From the NCBI GenBank assembly GCA_949752795.1, contig OX457064.1, forward strand, positions 38,622,368 to 38,686,367: DNA of 64,000 nt, in the 5' to 3' direction. Origin of the DNA: Hyperoodon ampullatus (taxonomy: Eukaryota; Chordata; Mammalia; Artiodactyla; Ziphiidae). The notes under the pieces were generated by a model. The model worked only from the letters and a program-made list of their open reading frames with translations. It searched no databases and had not been told where the DNA came from. Position numbers and translations under genes: made by a program. Position 1 is the first letter of the stretch. Each line of letters starts with the position of its first letter. Positions 12,852 to 25,959 of this stretch are shown here, in pieces.

Positions 12852-13061
12852 TTTTCTTTTTTTTTTTTTTGTGGTACACGGGCCTCTCACTGTTGTGGCC
12901 TCTCCCGTTGCGGAGCACAGGCTCCGGACGTGCAGGCTCAGCGGCCGTGGCTCACGGACCCAGATGCTCCGCGACATGTGGGATCTAACCGGACAGGGGC
13001 ACGAACCCGTGTCCCCTGCATCGGCAGGCGGACTCTTAGCCACTGCGCCACCAGGGAAGCC
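12852..13061 (-). mobile_element. CHR-2-type SINE
   Basis: Minus-strand SINE with a T-rich tail at the left. Direct repeats CCTGCTTATCTTTT flank it (about 12838-12851 and 13062-13075). Open frames of up to 162 codons across this spot are SINE-derived and not genes. Confidence 0.93.
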
Positions 13062-13076
13062 CCTGCTTATCTTTTT

Positions 13077-13924
13077 GACTGCAGTGCTGATTTATTCCCA
13101 CACTCAGCTCAGTTTTTCGTTCCACCTCTGCCAGGGCAGTCCTCTGTGACTCTCTCTGCTTGTTCTCTCCTAAGACACATACATTTAGTCTGTTGTGTAC
13201 TGCCTTGAGATCCCTCAATATTCTGACCATGAGCCTGTGTTTCGGGCCTGGTATTCATTTTTAGGAGTTAAAAGTATATTTGGGTTCAGGGTCATTTGCG
13301 ATGCTTCTTAGTGTCCTCCATGGACAATCATTTACACCCAGTCAGTGTTCAGCTCATTTTTCCAGTGCTTATTTCTTTGACCCTGTCAATAAATTACTGA
13401 GCAGCACTCTGGATATACAAGAAGAGCTAACTTTATGGATCCCATTCTGTTTCTGCTCAGGTCTGTCAAGAAATAGACTTAATTTTCTCATGAAATCCAT
13501 GTAATTTTCAGATGTCATTAGTGTTTCTGCAATTCTTATGAAGAGTTTTAGATATTTAGCCATCGTTTCCAAATACTGTAGCCAAACCAAATTGGTTTCT
13601 AGTCCAAGATTATTTCTACTTGTATGAGTTTTAGATGTAAATGAAGATGAGATCTATATTTAGAATATTACTGGATTTAAATGCATTGGATAATATTTAC
13701 AGTTTAAAGCAACCCATTTGGAGACAGTTAAATTCAGCTTCAGTTTTGCAACTAATAAAAAAAGATGTATAAAACCGAGAAAAGGTCTAGTTGATAGTGG
13801 GAGGATACTCAATTAAAGTCATGTCATGATAAATGCCCTGAGAAGTCACACTGAGACTTATGCCTGATCATTTTTCCTTGTATCCTTGACACAAGCATGC
13901 GCATGAAATATTTGTAATTTCAAC
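13077..13924. other. No feature recognised
   Basis: Intergenic DNA between a SINE and an old L1. No gene or repeat was recognised. Confidence 0.5.
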
Positions 13925-14812
13925 ACAGTTTCACATTAAAAATAGCACTGGCAAGGAGTTTTAAATGACAGAACTCAAGAGATTGGCAAGGGTGTAATAA
14001 ATGAGCACTTTCCTACATCACTAGTGAGGGTGTCGATTTGTTCCATATTCGGCAGCGTAATTGAATACATGTTGCCAGAAGCTTTAAAAAGAGCATATCC
14101 TTTAATATAGCCGTCTTACTTCTAGGAATTTTTCCTAAGGAAATAATTCTGGATGTGCACGCAAATGTAGCTATCAAGATGCCTGTTGTGGTGATCATTT
14201 TTGTAATGTGTAGAATATCAAATCACTACGTTGAACACCAGGAACTAGCATAGTGTTGGAGGTCAATCATACTTTAAATACAAACAGACTCGTAGAAAAA
14301 GACATCAGATATGTGGTTACCAAAGGTGGCGGGGGGGAGAAGGAATTGAATAAAAGTGGTCAGAAGGTACAAACTTGCAGTTACAAGAGTAAAGAAGTAC
14401 TAGGGCTGTAATGTACAACACGATAAATATACTTAGCACTGCTGTACGTTATATATGAAAGTTAAGAGAGTAAACCCTAGGAGTTCTCATCACAGGGAAA
14501 AAAATATTTTTTCTTTTATTTTGTGTCTATATGAGCTGATGGATGTTCATTAAACCCACTGTGTTAATCATTTCAGGATGTATGTAAGTCACATGATTGT
14601 GTTGTACACCTTAAACTTATACAGCACTGTATGTCAATTATATCACAACAAAACTGGGAGAAAAAATGATTCGAAGTGGCAAAAAAATTTAATAATGTAA
14701 TATGAAAAACACTGTACACTTGAAATGGAGGAATTGTATATTTCATTGAGAGACTAGACATAGATAGGTAAGTGAATTATGTCTCAGTAAAGTTGTTTAA
14801 AAACAAAAACAA
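13925..14812 (+). repeat. Old L1 fragments with two 3' ends
   Basis: Plus-strand L1M/HAL1 ORF2 end (13925-14200), an L1 3'UTR (about 14280-14660, with TTGTACACCTTAAACTTATA) and a second 3' end (about 14690-14812, ending in an A-rich tail). A related 3'UTR copy is at 25600-25880. Confidence 0.7.
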
Positions 14813-14900
14813 CTGCTATTTGGAAAACCATGGCCCATGGGCCAAATCTGGCCTACCATCTGTTTTTGCAAATAAAATTCTATTGAAACAACAATACCAC
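14813..14900. repeat. hAT/Charlie-type DNA transposon fragment
   Basis: Contains the ATGGGCCAAATCTGGCC and TTTTTGCAAATAAAATTCTA segments typical of a common mammalian hAT MITE. Confidence 0.6.
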
Positions 14901-14934
14901 AAACAACAAAACACATAAAAACCACAAGAAAAAA

Positions 14935-15640
14935 AGATGCTTATCACTGCATGATTAACATAGTGGAAAATTGGAAACGACCAAAATGTCCTGCATTTGA
15001 AATTATGAAATTTTAGAATGATTGATAAAAATAATTTATGACACACCCATACACACCTACATACACAAGAGCCACTGGATATAGCCACTGCATGATGTTC
15101 TGGGAAAATATTTTCTGACATGGAAAAATGTTCGTGGTGTGGTCAGTTCCAATTAACAGACCTACAAATACTTCCTGAAAAACAAAAATGTGCTTGACAT
15201 TGGTTGTAGGCTCAGCTGTTATAAAAATGTCGAGAGACATACTACGACCACAAACAAATGAATTTCAGGTACCGCTATGGACTATAAAGAAAATAAAATT
15301 AGGGTGATGTGATAAGGAGTGACAGGGAGGCTGCGGAGGGGCTGCTTTGTCTAGACCTGTCAGGGAAGGCCTCTCTAAGAGGTGACATTTGAATTGAAAC
15401 CTGAATGAGGCAGGCACACGTAGATCTGGGGAAGAACATTTTAAGCAGAAGAAACAGCAGTGGAAAGGCCTTTGGACAGGAATGAGCTTATAAGGTCTAT
15501 AAATATGTGTATCAGAATGCTAACTCATAATGGTTATTTCCTACTGGTGAGATTACAGATTAATTTGTACTTTATTGTATTTGCTTACCTGTAATAGTCT
15601 AATATTTCTGTAATCAACATGGATTTTTAATAAGAAAAAA
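14935..15640 (+). repeat. Old L1 fragments split by an L2 piece
   Basis: Plus-strand L1M/HAL1 wording at 14935-15290 and 15500-15640. Between them, 15310-15500 resembles L2 on the minus strand (AGGTGACATTTGAATTGAAA). Confidence 0.55.
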
Positions 15641-17904
15641 TGAAAGGTAATCTAATAATAAAATACCACTTTCATCTACATGCTTTAGGTGGCAGTTTCC
15701 CAAAATGATTGTCTACAGTAACAAAGATAAGGTCTTAACTCTAGAAAGTAAGGCATGCTTTGCCAACTGTATGACTGAAACGGCCTATTTTACAGGTCAT
15801 TCTTATCTTGTTGTTTTCTTTGATTGAGAAGTAATTCATTTAGCCTAGTTAAGGTAGTCTATGGAAGCCTAAGGGTAGTGTAGAGTTGCACATTTGCTGA
15901 AGAAGCTAGGTCTGGAATTAACATGACGGCCGTACATAGATTGGGGCAAATTTATTTTGGTTCAGTGTTATGATATAGAAAATGCAACTCACTTACCTAG
16001 TGTTAAAATCAAATAGGAGTGGGACAGCAATCTTTCACACGCGACTGCCAGTAACACAAATCCACACTTAGATGCAAACATGCTAAATATCATCTTCTGT
16101 AGAGGACTTATATAGTACCGATTGCCAGGGAAGAAAAATAAAACATCTGCTTTCTATTGATTCTGTAGGGAGCAACTCACTGAATCATCACATTTCTTCC
16201 TAGTGAAATAAGCACTTTGGTCTTTGGTCCATTTTCTGATAAGAGGTTAATAAATAATCCAAAGGAAAATGCACATTTGCATTCACACTGTATAGCGATT
16301 CTGAATTGCTTTTTATTTAAATCAGTTTGACTTAATCTCTAAATACTGGTTGTTTGCTGTGGCAGCAGAGAGAAATGTGATAGAACCACACAGCTGGTTA
16401 ATTCACTAAAGATGCAGAAGGTCTATGGAGAAGGGAACTACTCCTTTGCAACTAATGTAAAGTTAACAATGCAAAAGTTCTTTGGCAAAAGGAGAAGGCT
16501 TTGACCTCTACTGGGCTAAATTTTTATAAGCAGTTGTACCACAAAATTGAAATTAAGTTACGTGTGGGATTTGGAGTAAGTACACGTTTGGGGATACAGA
16601 AGAAGGGAAGGATGGATGTTTTGGAGGAAGTCCAGGGGAAAAACACTTTGTATAAAATTTTGCTTTAGTTTGGCTCTGCCTAAGGGATTTTTAGGATTTA
16701 TTTGATCTCTGAATTTCTATCAGACTTTACCTTTTAATGAAAAGCAGGTTAGACTTAGAGTCATAAGGGGCTCACTTGGTAGAAACTTTAATTAAAATTG
16801 AAGGTTTGTAAGAATATTTATATTAAACTTTTCAGTCTTCTCATTTTTCTTTCAGATGCATCTATTGTTAAAAAGTTTTTCAATATCTCTTAAGAAATGA
16901 GGCTATGGTTTAAACCAGTTTATAAAGCAGACAGAGCTGCCTACTTTCTGTAGACCAAAGGACTTGACAAAGTCTTAGTAGGACAGACAATAAAGAATAG
17001 TGTTTGCTTGGATTACATGGAAATCAAATAAAAATGTATCAGATTAATATCTTGAATAATGGAAGAGACAGAACATTTGGTATTATTTTGAGGTGCTAAA
17101 AAGGGTTATTGTAGTTATTACATTTATAAATGAAAAAGATTGGCCCTTCAGAGGCATGATAAAATACGGCGTTTTTCAAATAATGGAAATTCCATGGATA
17201 TCATAGAATCATTAAACAAATTGCTGATTTGAATATATTTTTACAAAGGTTGCTGGGAAAAAGTCAAGTTTCGAAAAACAATATTATTTACCCCAAAAAA
17301 CTCGTTAGAATTAATAAAAATAATTGGAAAATGTAAACCAGATGAAGTAGTTAAATAGAATAAATAAATTAAACGTCAAATATGAGTCCATTATTGCAGA
17401 TTCTGTCCTGAATGTGACCAGCACCAATCAATTGGTGCTTATTGCGTGCAGCTATTAAAATGAACAATCCTTTGAGCCTTTTTAACTTTTTTTTTTTTTT
17501 TTTTTGCCAACTAAAACCCCTCTGTGACTTTACTAAACGAAGGAGCTCTGGACAATTGTACCCGCAATCGAAAGACAGCATTTATGATGAGTCTTTTGAT
17601 AGTAATGAAAGGTATAGACAACATTCTTTTAAACACATAAATAAATACACAGAATATGTCCAGGAGCAGCTCATTCTCTAAATTTCATTAAAGGAAGTGC
17701 CACCTCCAGGGCAACCTGAAATTGTAGACTATTTATATATTGTTGCAACAGTTACATATTTATGTCTTCTTTTCAGGTTTGTCTTAAAAATGGAGTATTT
17801 AAACGCACATGCCAAATTAGATTTTCCTTTAAAGAATTTAAATATAATGAGGTGGTTTGCCCATTGCAAAGTTTTTTAGGCCTTGGAAGAGGTACGATGA
17901 TACC
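15641..17904. other. No gene seen
   Basis: AT-rich DNA. The only notable feature is a T run at about 17487-17505. No repeat family or coding signal was recognised. Confidence 0.5.
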
Positions 17905-18080
17905 TTTTTTCTTTTTTCTTTTTAATTGAGATATAATTGACACAAACACGATTGTTTCAGTTATACAACATAATGATTCGATATGTTTATATATTGTGAA
18001 ATGATCACCACAATAAGTCTAACTCATATCCATTATCATACCTAGTTACAATTTTTTTCTTGTGATGAGAACTTGAAGAA
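17905..18080 (-). repeat. Old L1 3'UTR fragment
   Basis: Antisense L1M 3'UTR, starting TTTTTAATTGAGATATAATT and ending with the CTTGTGATGAGAACTTG block. Confidence 0.75.
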
Positions 18081-19521
18081 TATTTTAAAAAACAGGGAAC
18101 CTCAAACTCAAACAAGATATAACATTTATTTAAAAAGTTAATAAAGCTCAAATACACCATTTTAAACTGTAAGTTGTAAAGATACTTAGAACATTTCGAT
18201 AAAACAGATGAGAAACTATAGATGCCTTTTTTTGAACTCTTATTTGGTCATTTTGAGATTTATTAAGGAACTAAGGGAGAATGTCAATAAAACCTTTAAA
18301 ATTATAACAAAAGCAATAAAGTTGAATAATAAAGTAAAGATAAATTATTCTGACACCTAGAAAAATATTGTAACAAAAAGTTTTCATGGGTAAACTGCAG
18401 TTATGTCTCTAAGTTCTAAAAGGCTGTGAAGGACTAAGGATGCTACTGGCTTGTGGAAAGCCCTCAGGACAGTCACGTGTAGTCCATGACTTGTGATTGC
18501 AGAAATGCACTAAGAACCCAGGCATTGGTGTCAGACAGTGGATCAAATATTAGTAAAGTGTAGCTTGTTCTCTATTCACATAAACAGTACATTTAAATCT
18601 AAGTTCTGATGTTAACTCCCTTTGCTCTGTTGGATCCTTCAGTGCATTTCCTGGGAGGCAAGAACAATGCTTAGAGACTAATGCTCTTAGGTGTTTTCAT
18701 GCTTTAAAGTTCTAAGATCAGGTCACTGTAACACGTCAGTCCATGACTGATTCATTAGACTCTGATCCAAATAATGTTAATTTTTCATCTGGCTAACATT
18801 CCTTCTATGACTAATGATCAATTTTTCCTTAATATGAATACTTAACATTAGACTCATATTAATCCTTTGGTCTCTGGGGAAGAAAAATAAAGATGCTTGA
18901 CTATTTTGCATGTAATTTACCTAAACACTTCACACTTTTCCCCATGTTTAAAATATTTGGGGATATAGTAACTTATAATTAATAGAAAGACATTATTAAT
19001 GGAAATATACCACCCATACTGAAAACTGCACTGGAAGAAAGTGCTTTGGGATAAATTTTGGGTTAGAGGTTTTAGCATAAAGCCTAAGAGCTGTGTGATT
19101 AAAAATAGTAAAACACAGTCTGTTAGACATGCTGCCCAGCATTTCTCAGAACCGTCTAGTAATCTACTGACCACATTGTTAGAGCCGAGAGATGGGTGCT
19201 CATTCAACTGAACTTTGTGATTCAAGTTAATATAGCTAAATAAATTATATTTCTGTAAATGTCCTTTTCAGTTTGTCATGTTAATCATTAAGATAGGCAG
19301 TGGTGGATGCATGTAGATATCTAAAAGTATACACGCCTTAATGTTTGGTAGAGAGAAGGTAAGAGTACTTCATTATTTGATAAACTTGGCTAACTTTCTT
19401 TTAAATTACCTTTTTAAACTTGACAATTTTAACATGCACTTCAAGGTCGTATAGGTGCATATTCTTGGTCCAAATTCCATGATATTTTAAATAAACCTAT
19501 AACATTATGCATTACTGCAGA
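18081..19521. other. No feature recognised
   Basis: Intergenic AT-rich DNA with no recognised repeat or gene. Confidence 0.5.
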
Positions 19522-19535
19522 TATAACTGTGATTT

Positions 19536-19826
19536 CTTTTTAATTTTATTATTATTTATTTTTGTCTGTGTTGGGTCTTTGCTGCTGTGCACGGGCTTTC
19601 TCTAATTGCAGTGAGCGGGGGCTACTCTTCGTTGCGGTGCGCGGGCTTCTCATTGTGGTGGCTTCTCTTGTTGCAGAGCACAGGCTCTAGGCGCCAGGGC
19701 TTCAGGAGTTGTGGGGCACGGGCTTAGTTGCTCCGCGGCATGTGGGATCTTCCCGGACCAGGGCTCAAACCCGTGTCCCCTGCACTGGCAGGCGGATTCT
19801 TAACCACTGTGCCACCAGGGAAGCCC
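19536..19826 (-). mobile_element. CHR-1-type SINE, longer form
   Basis: Minus-strand tRNA-derived SINE with the same head as the other copies but a longer, different 3' body (GTGTTGGGTCTTTGCTGCTG region, then AT-rich tail). Perfect 14-bp direct repeats TATAACTGTGATTT lie at 19522-19535 and 19827-19840. The family name is from memory. Confidence 0.85.
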
Positions 19827-19840
19827 TATAACTGTGATTT

Positions 19841-21810
19841 AACAGCCATTAGAAAAAAATCTTTTGCCTTAAATGCTTGTCATTTTGAGTACGATTTTGA
19901 TTGTGAGTGCACCTCAAAAAATTGCACACTCATCACCAGGATCATCCTCCCACCCTCCCGTGAAATTTCCCTTTCTATGAGAGTCATAGAAAGTCTCAGA
20001 TGACATGTTGCTGCATGTAATACTTGGCTGCAGAAGGGGTAGAAATTTAACTCTTTCCTTAATATTTAGCAGTTTTCATTGCTCAATGTTAAACCTACCT
20101 TCCAGTTTAAGGAGATCCACTGTTTTGTGACGTTAATCCCCCAAGTGGATAATTATTTATTTTATAATTTGAGGCACAAGATCAAGAAAGTTAAAAAGAG
20201 AGCCATGAAGAGGTAGAATATGCTCTGCTACCTATAACCCTGTTATTATTACTATTTTTTTACTTTGGGAAAAATAGCAAATATTCCCACAAATATTAGA
20301 GAACAGCAAATAGCAGTTAAGGAAACACCCTTTGCACCACCAGTATAAAAACTAAAGATGCATCATTTCTGGAAATGACAACCAAATGAAAGGTATTCCC
20401 AGGTCCTTGGAAGAGAAGCGCCATGAGAGGGGTGGGAGGAAAATAATCTTCGTTGGGAAAACATATGCACATCCACACACACATGGACATCTATACAGTA
20501 ACCCATGATAATCCACTCATGTTCCTCCACACACGTGTATGTTGGTACCTCTGAATGTTCTCATTACTAAGTTTAGCTGTGTATTTTATATGGGCCTATT
20601 CATTTAGCTATTTTTCTAAGTCAACAATTTATACAGAGCTCTTCAGTCTGTCTGAAACACACAAACCAAAGCTCTAGAGCACAGACCATTCACAATTAAT
20701 AGGTTTCATGCACTTTTGTTTCCAAGCAATTGAGTTGTGCCTTGACTGAAGTTCATTTTAATTTGTCTCAAACCTGTAATTACAAATATTAGAAGTGAAG
20801 TAAGTGTAACAAGGAAGAATTTTGCTGTGCCTGTAAAAATTCAGTTAAAAGTTTTGAGAAAGGGAGTCATTAAAAAATGCTTTTGAATTAAGTGTGGGCG
20901 GGAAAGTTGTTAGAGATCAGGGAAGAAAATGTTAAGATTCTACAGAGATTCTGCACTCTGCTTTCTTTACAAGTGTCTCTGAGTTCTCATTCCATTTTTA
21001 AAAAATGGGGCTAGTACAGAATATGATATATATAAGAATGACAGTGACAAGCTCCATCAGTAGATCTTTTTCTAAAGACAAGGGCTTGGCTCTGTGTCAA
21101 GAGATCAATTAAAAGATGCACAATTTTTATGTTTTTAGTTAAAATAAAAATTTTAAGGTGTGTATACATCATATTTTCATAAAACCCTGCATTTAATTGC
21201 ATTTTTCAACTAATCAATTACCTATTAGCCTGGATCTCATCGTAGAAAAGTGCTTCTAATGTAATTAACTTATGCTGGTACCATTCCACAAAGTACTTGA
21301 ATCACCTTACAAAAACACAGACAGTCTTATAAAATTATATAAAATTTATGTATGTAAAATGTACATAAATATTATATAAAAGTATAAAGCAAAAGCTGAG
21401 ATTTTTAAGGAGGAAAGGGAAAAAAGGGAGAGAAAATAATAAAGCCAGTTTTATTTAGTTCTTGAGATTTGGGTCACATTAGTTTTCTAATGGCCAGAGC
21501 AAAGAGAGAGATTGACCACAAGATTCATAGCATCCAAATTAAAATAAAAGAAAAATGAAAACAGACTAGTTGCTTAGGGGAAGCACAGCTTTTCCTGACA
21601 TTGAGAAAAATCTGATAAATAGCAGGTCAATCTGGCATGGTTGTTTGGATACTAAAATATACCTGAAATGAAATACGTTTACAAAGTGCTTGAAAAACCC
21701 AAGAGGACTTTATTACCTGGCAGTATTTCAGTGTAAACGTCCAAGATAACCCTATATGAATACCAGTTCATTTCTGAGTCTTTAAACATTACCAGAAACA
21801 GTTTATGGCT
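19841..21810. other. No feature recognised
   Basis: Intergenic AT-rich DNA; no repeat family or gene could be supported. Confidence 0.5.
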
Positions 21811-21960
21811 TGTATGGATTATCTCATTATTCGTCACTGCAATCACAGAGGGTAGGTGGCATCATAGTGCCATTTTAAAGACAGGAATCTGAGGCCCAGA
21901 GGCCAGGGTTAGAGGGCTAGCAAGCAGAAGACCAAGCCCCAGGATGCCATACCCCTGCCC
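21811..21960 (-). repeat. MIR fragment
   Basis: Minus-oriented MIR text including a GACAGGAATCTGAGGCCCAG segment. Confidence 0.65.
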
Positions 21961-22054
21961 ATCATAATGCTGACATTTACCTTCTCAAGTATTTTTAGTC
22001 GATTCCACTGAACCTAGTCCTTGGACAGCTTCCTTGAGCTACTTTTGCTTGTAT

Positions 22055-22435
22055 TTCTAATCAAAGCTGCTGGCACATTAGAATCACCTAGGCAGTTTTA
22101 AAAAATACTTTGGGGCTTCACCCCCACCCCTTGCCCCAGAGATTCTGATTCAGTCAGTCTGGGGTTGGGACTTGGCATTGGTTTGTTTTTTTTTTTCACG
22201 GTACATGGGCCTCTCACTGCTGTGGCCTCTCCCATTGCGGAGCACAGGCTCCAGACGCGCAGGCTCAGTGGCCATGGCTCACGGGCCCAGCCGCTCTGCG
22301 GCATGTGGGATCCTCCCGGACCGGGGCACGAACCCGTGTCCGCCGCATCGGCAGGCGGACTCTCAACCACTGCGCCACCAGGGAAGCCCTACATTGGTAT
22401 TTTTTTAAAAATCACCCTATGTTGAGTACCTGTGG
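22055..22435. repeat. MER5-like hAT element split by a SINE
   Basis: The ATTAGAATCACCTAGGCAG and GAGATTCTGATTCAGTCAGT wording is that of MER5-type elements. It resumes after the CHR SINE at 22184-22389. Confidence 0.7.
22184..22389 (-). mobile_element. CHR-2-type SINE inside an older hAT element
   Basis: Minus-strand SINE with a short T tail. It splits a MER5-like hAT fragment, with similar CATTGGT sequence on each side as a probable short target duplication. Confidence 0.9.
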
Positions 22436-23000
22436 AGGTGGGACAAGCATTTCCTTATTCTTAGTGAGAAATGATGCTTTGCAAAGTAAGTGTCCTGATC
22501 CTCATCTTCTGAGGTTACTGTCACCTCTGGACATGACATAATCCTCCCCCCCTCCTCCCCCCACCTCCTTCCCACTCTAAGCACAGATGATTGGGCTAAG
22601 ACAACTGAAGTTATTTCAGTCTCCTCTTTGGTGAGCTTTGCTGATATCTAGCAGTAATTTTCTTAGAACCACCTTTTACCTTGGATTCATCAGGCATGAC
22701 CTTAGGAAGGGAGGGGAAAGTTGCTTGTTACAAATCACAAAGGATCCATCACAATTCTCCTCTACCTCTTCCCCACCCTACTTCTCTATCCTGTCCTTAA
22801 ATACCCTGGGGATCAGGGTGATTGTAGACGGCCTATTCTGCTGCTTCTTAGTCTGTGCCTATTTTGGGCAACTCTCATTATAACTGATATACTTATAACA
22901 CCTTACTTTTCCAGCTTTATGGCTTTAGTCACAATTCTAGGGTAACACAAAAGTTTCATTTCCCATCCCATTATATTAATTTTTAGTCAACTTTGAAGAC

Positions 23001-24240
23001 TTTTCTGGTTATTTATTGCTGTGTAACAAACCACCTCAAAACTTAGTGGCATAGCTCATGAAAAGCCTGTCAATGTCACTAATCATTAGAGAAATGCAAA
23101 TCAAAACCACAATGAGGTATCATCTCACACCAGTCAAAATGGGCATCATCAGAAAATCTACAAACAACAAATGCTGGAGAGGGTGTGGAGAAAAGGGAAC
23201 CCTCTTGCACTGTTGGTGGGAATGTAAATTGATACAGCCACTATGGAGAACAGTATGGAAGTTCCTTAAAAAACTAAAAATAGAACTATCATATGACCCA
23301 GCAGTCCCACTACTGGGCATATACCCTGAGAAAACCATAATTCAAAAAGATACATGTACCACAATGTTCATTGCAGCACTATTTACAATAGCCAGGACAT
23401 GGAAGCAACTTAAGTGTCCACCTTCGGATGAATGGATAAAGCAGATGTGGCACATATATACAATGGAATATTACTCAGCCATAAAAAGGAACGAAATTGG
23501 GTCATTTGTAGAGACGTGGTTGGATCTAGAGACTGTTATACAGAGTGAAGTAAGTCAGAAAGAGAAAAACAAATATCGTACATTAATGCATATATGTGGA
23601 ACCTAGAAAAATGGTACAGATGAACCAGTTTGCAGGGCAGTAGTAGACACATAGATGTAGAGAAACAAATGTATGGACACCAAGGGGGGAAAGTGGTGGT
23701 GGTGGTGGTGTGATGAATTGGGTGATTGGGATTGACATGTATACACTAATGTATAAAATAGATAACTAATAAGAACCTGCTGAATAAAAAATAAATAAAA
23801 TTCAAAAAAAAAATTTAGTGGCATAAAATACCACCATCTCATGACTCCCTCAGATTCGATGGGTCAGGGATCTGGACAGGGATGGCTCCATGGTGTGGGC
23901 TCAAAGAGCTGCAGGTGACTTGAATGGCAGTGGGCAAAAATCATCTGGAGGCTTCTTCCCTCAGGTCTCTGGGGCCTGGGCTGGAATGACGTGAAGGCTA
24001 GCTGCAGCTGGGACTATCACTGGTACCTTACATGAGGGCTCTCCTTGTGGCCTAGGCTTCCTCACACCTTTGCAGCTCTGCCTTATGTGGCGGCTCAGGG
24101 CTCTGAGAGCAAAAGTTCTACCTGATATTCAGTGACCTTTCCAGCTGTGGACAGTCACTCTGTATCACTTCTGCTGAACTCTATTGACTGAAGCAGACAC
24201 AAACCTCAGAATCCAGAAGAGGAGACCAACACCCCACAGG
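23001..24240 (-). repeat. MaLR-type LTR interrupted by an L1
   Basis: The left flank (TTATTGCTGTGTAACAAACC) and the right flank (about 23813-24240) read as one old LTR in antisense, of the MLT1-like kind. The L1 at 23054-23812 sits inside it. Family assignment is from memory. Confidence 0.5.
23054..23812 (+). mobile_element. 5'-truncated L1 with target duplications
   Basis: Encodes the last part of L1 ORF2 as one open frame of about 180 codons to the TAG at 23604-23606, including the [20 protein letters not shown] and [20 protein letters not shown] segments. A short 3'UTR with a (GGT)n run (about 23693-23711) and an A-rich tail follow. The direct repeats ACTTAGTGGCATA (23041-23053) and ATTTAGTGGCATA (23813-23825) differ at one base. 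Only the C-terminus of ORF2 is present, with no endonuclease or reverse transcriptase, so it is dead on arrival. Confidence 0.93.
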
Positions 24241-24925
24241 TGCTTTTAGACTCAAGAATAAAATCTATCTTTATGTCTCCCTCAAAGTACATAATGCCTA
24301 CCTTAATAGGAAGTATTTAAATATTTGTTGAACTAGTACAGCTGATGTCCCATAGTTTATAATGATGTTTTACATCTATTGGAAGATAATAGAACTGAAT
24401 TCTTTAAAGTACACTTTCTTAGCAAGCAAAATGTCTAAGCAGCTCACTCAGGTAATCAGAGCAGAGTACTTAGTGAAAAGATATCTGCACTATACTCTAA
24501 TTCCAAACCCTTTTCTTCATAAATGTATAGCATTGGTTATAAATGGGGTCTGGGTAAAAAGAATGGTTCAAATCAAACTAATCAATCTATCTAGAAAATA
24601 ACTCAAAGCCAAGGTTGTATGGTATTGTTACTTAGCAATGTCTTTGATAAATGGAGCCAAGTTCTGGGTTTTTTGGATCATTTTTTAGTTTTCATTTCAT
24701 TTCCATGGAACAAGTTACAATTACAGGGCGTCTCAATAATCTTCTCAGGAAGCCTCACTCCTGGGTTTAATACAACACTGAAAAGTCCCAGATGTACATT
24801 GGATTAAAATTAATCACTCAGTGAATTTTTTCCAGACCTATTTCTTACTTACTTAGACTGGTTTAGGTAATTAGTTGGATGCCTACCAATTCTTAACTAA
24901 GTTTAGTTTGAAGTTTGTTTCAGCA

Positions 24926-25392
24926 TTGTGATAAAATGAATAATAGCCCCCCAAATGCCCAAATCCTAATCCCCAGAACCTGTGAATATGTTACTTTACA
25001 TGATAAGAGACTTCGTAGATGTGATTAAATTAAGGATCTTGGGATGGGTAAATTAGCCTGGATTATCGGAGTGGGCCCAATGTAATCATGATAGTCCTTA
25101 TAAGAGGCAGGCAGGAGATCAGATGAGTAGTAGTAAACAGAAGCAAGAGGTTGGAGTGATGTGAAGAAATCATGAACCAAAGAATGCAAGTAGCCAATAG
25201 AAATTGACAAAGGCAAGAAAATCATTTCTTCTCCTGTTGCAGAAGCAACCAGCCCCGTCAACACCTTGGCTTTAGCCCAGTGAGACTGATTTTTAGATCT
25301 GTGACCTCTAGAACGATAAGATAATAAATTTGTGGTGTTTTAAGCCATTAAGTTTATGGCAATTTGTTATAGCAGCAATAGGAAACTAATAA
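24926..25392 (+). repeat. MLT1-type MaLR LTR
   Basis: Plus-strand LTR with CCTAATCCCCAGAACCTGTG, ATTAAATTAAGGATCTTG, AGATAATAAATTTGTG (polyadenylation signal) and a TAGCAGCAATAGGAAACTAA end. Non-coding remnant of an ERVL-MaLR element. Confidence 0.85.
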
Positions 25393-25599
25393 AAAACATT
25401 TAGGACAGACAGCTATACCTTCCATTAGATTGGCCTGAATATTGGTGTTAATATTTGATTCCTACACCATCTACTTCATCACTGTAAAAACATAATCTGT
25501 TGTTGGTTTAGATTTCATTGATGACTTGAGAAAATATTATATATGTCCATCTTTGAGAAAACTTTTAAAAGTTCAGAATTAAAAATCAGAAAAAAAAGA

Positions 25600-25925
25600 A
25601 AAAGAAATACTAGGGTTTTATGTATAAATATGATTAATACAATGGACACTTCTGTATGTTATATATGAAAATTGTTGAGAGAAAATCCTGAGTCCTCATC
25701 ACAAGAAAAAATATTTTTTTCTTTAATTTTGTATCTGTATAAGATGATGGGTATTCACTAAACTTATTATGGTAATCCTTTCATGTTGTATGTAAGTCAA
25801 ATCATTCTGCTGTACACCTTAAACTTATACAGCTGTATGTCAGTTATATCTCAGTATAACCGGAAGGGAAAAATATTTAATATGAAGAATGAATGAATGA
25901 ATAAGTAAGTAAATAAATAAAAGTC
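25600..25925 (+). repeat. L1 3'UTR fragment with GAAT/AAAT tail
   Basis: Plus-strand L1 3' end, related to that at 14280-14660. It ends in GAAT-type and AAAT-type short repeats (about 25888-25921). Confidence 0.75.
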
Positions 25926-25959
25926 GTTATTGTGATTCAAAAAAAAAATAAAATAAAAA

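Noticed and set aside
12661..13149. 162-codon plus-strand open frame
   Set aside because: Most of it crosses a CHR SINE in antisense; the same residue pattern appears at every SINE copy in the window.
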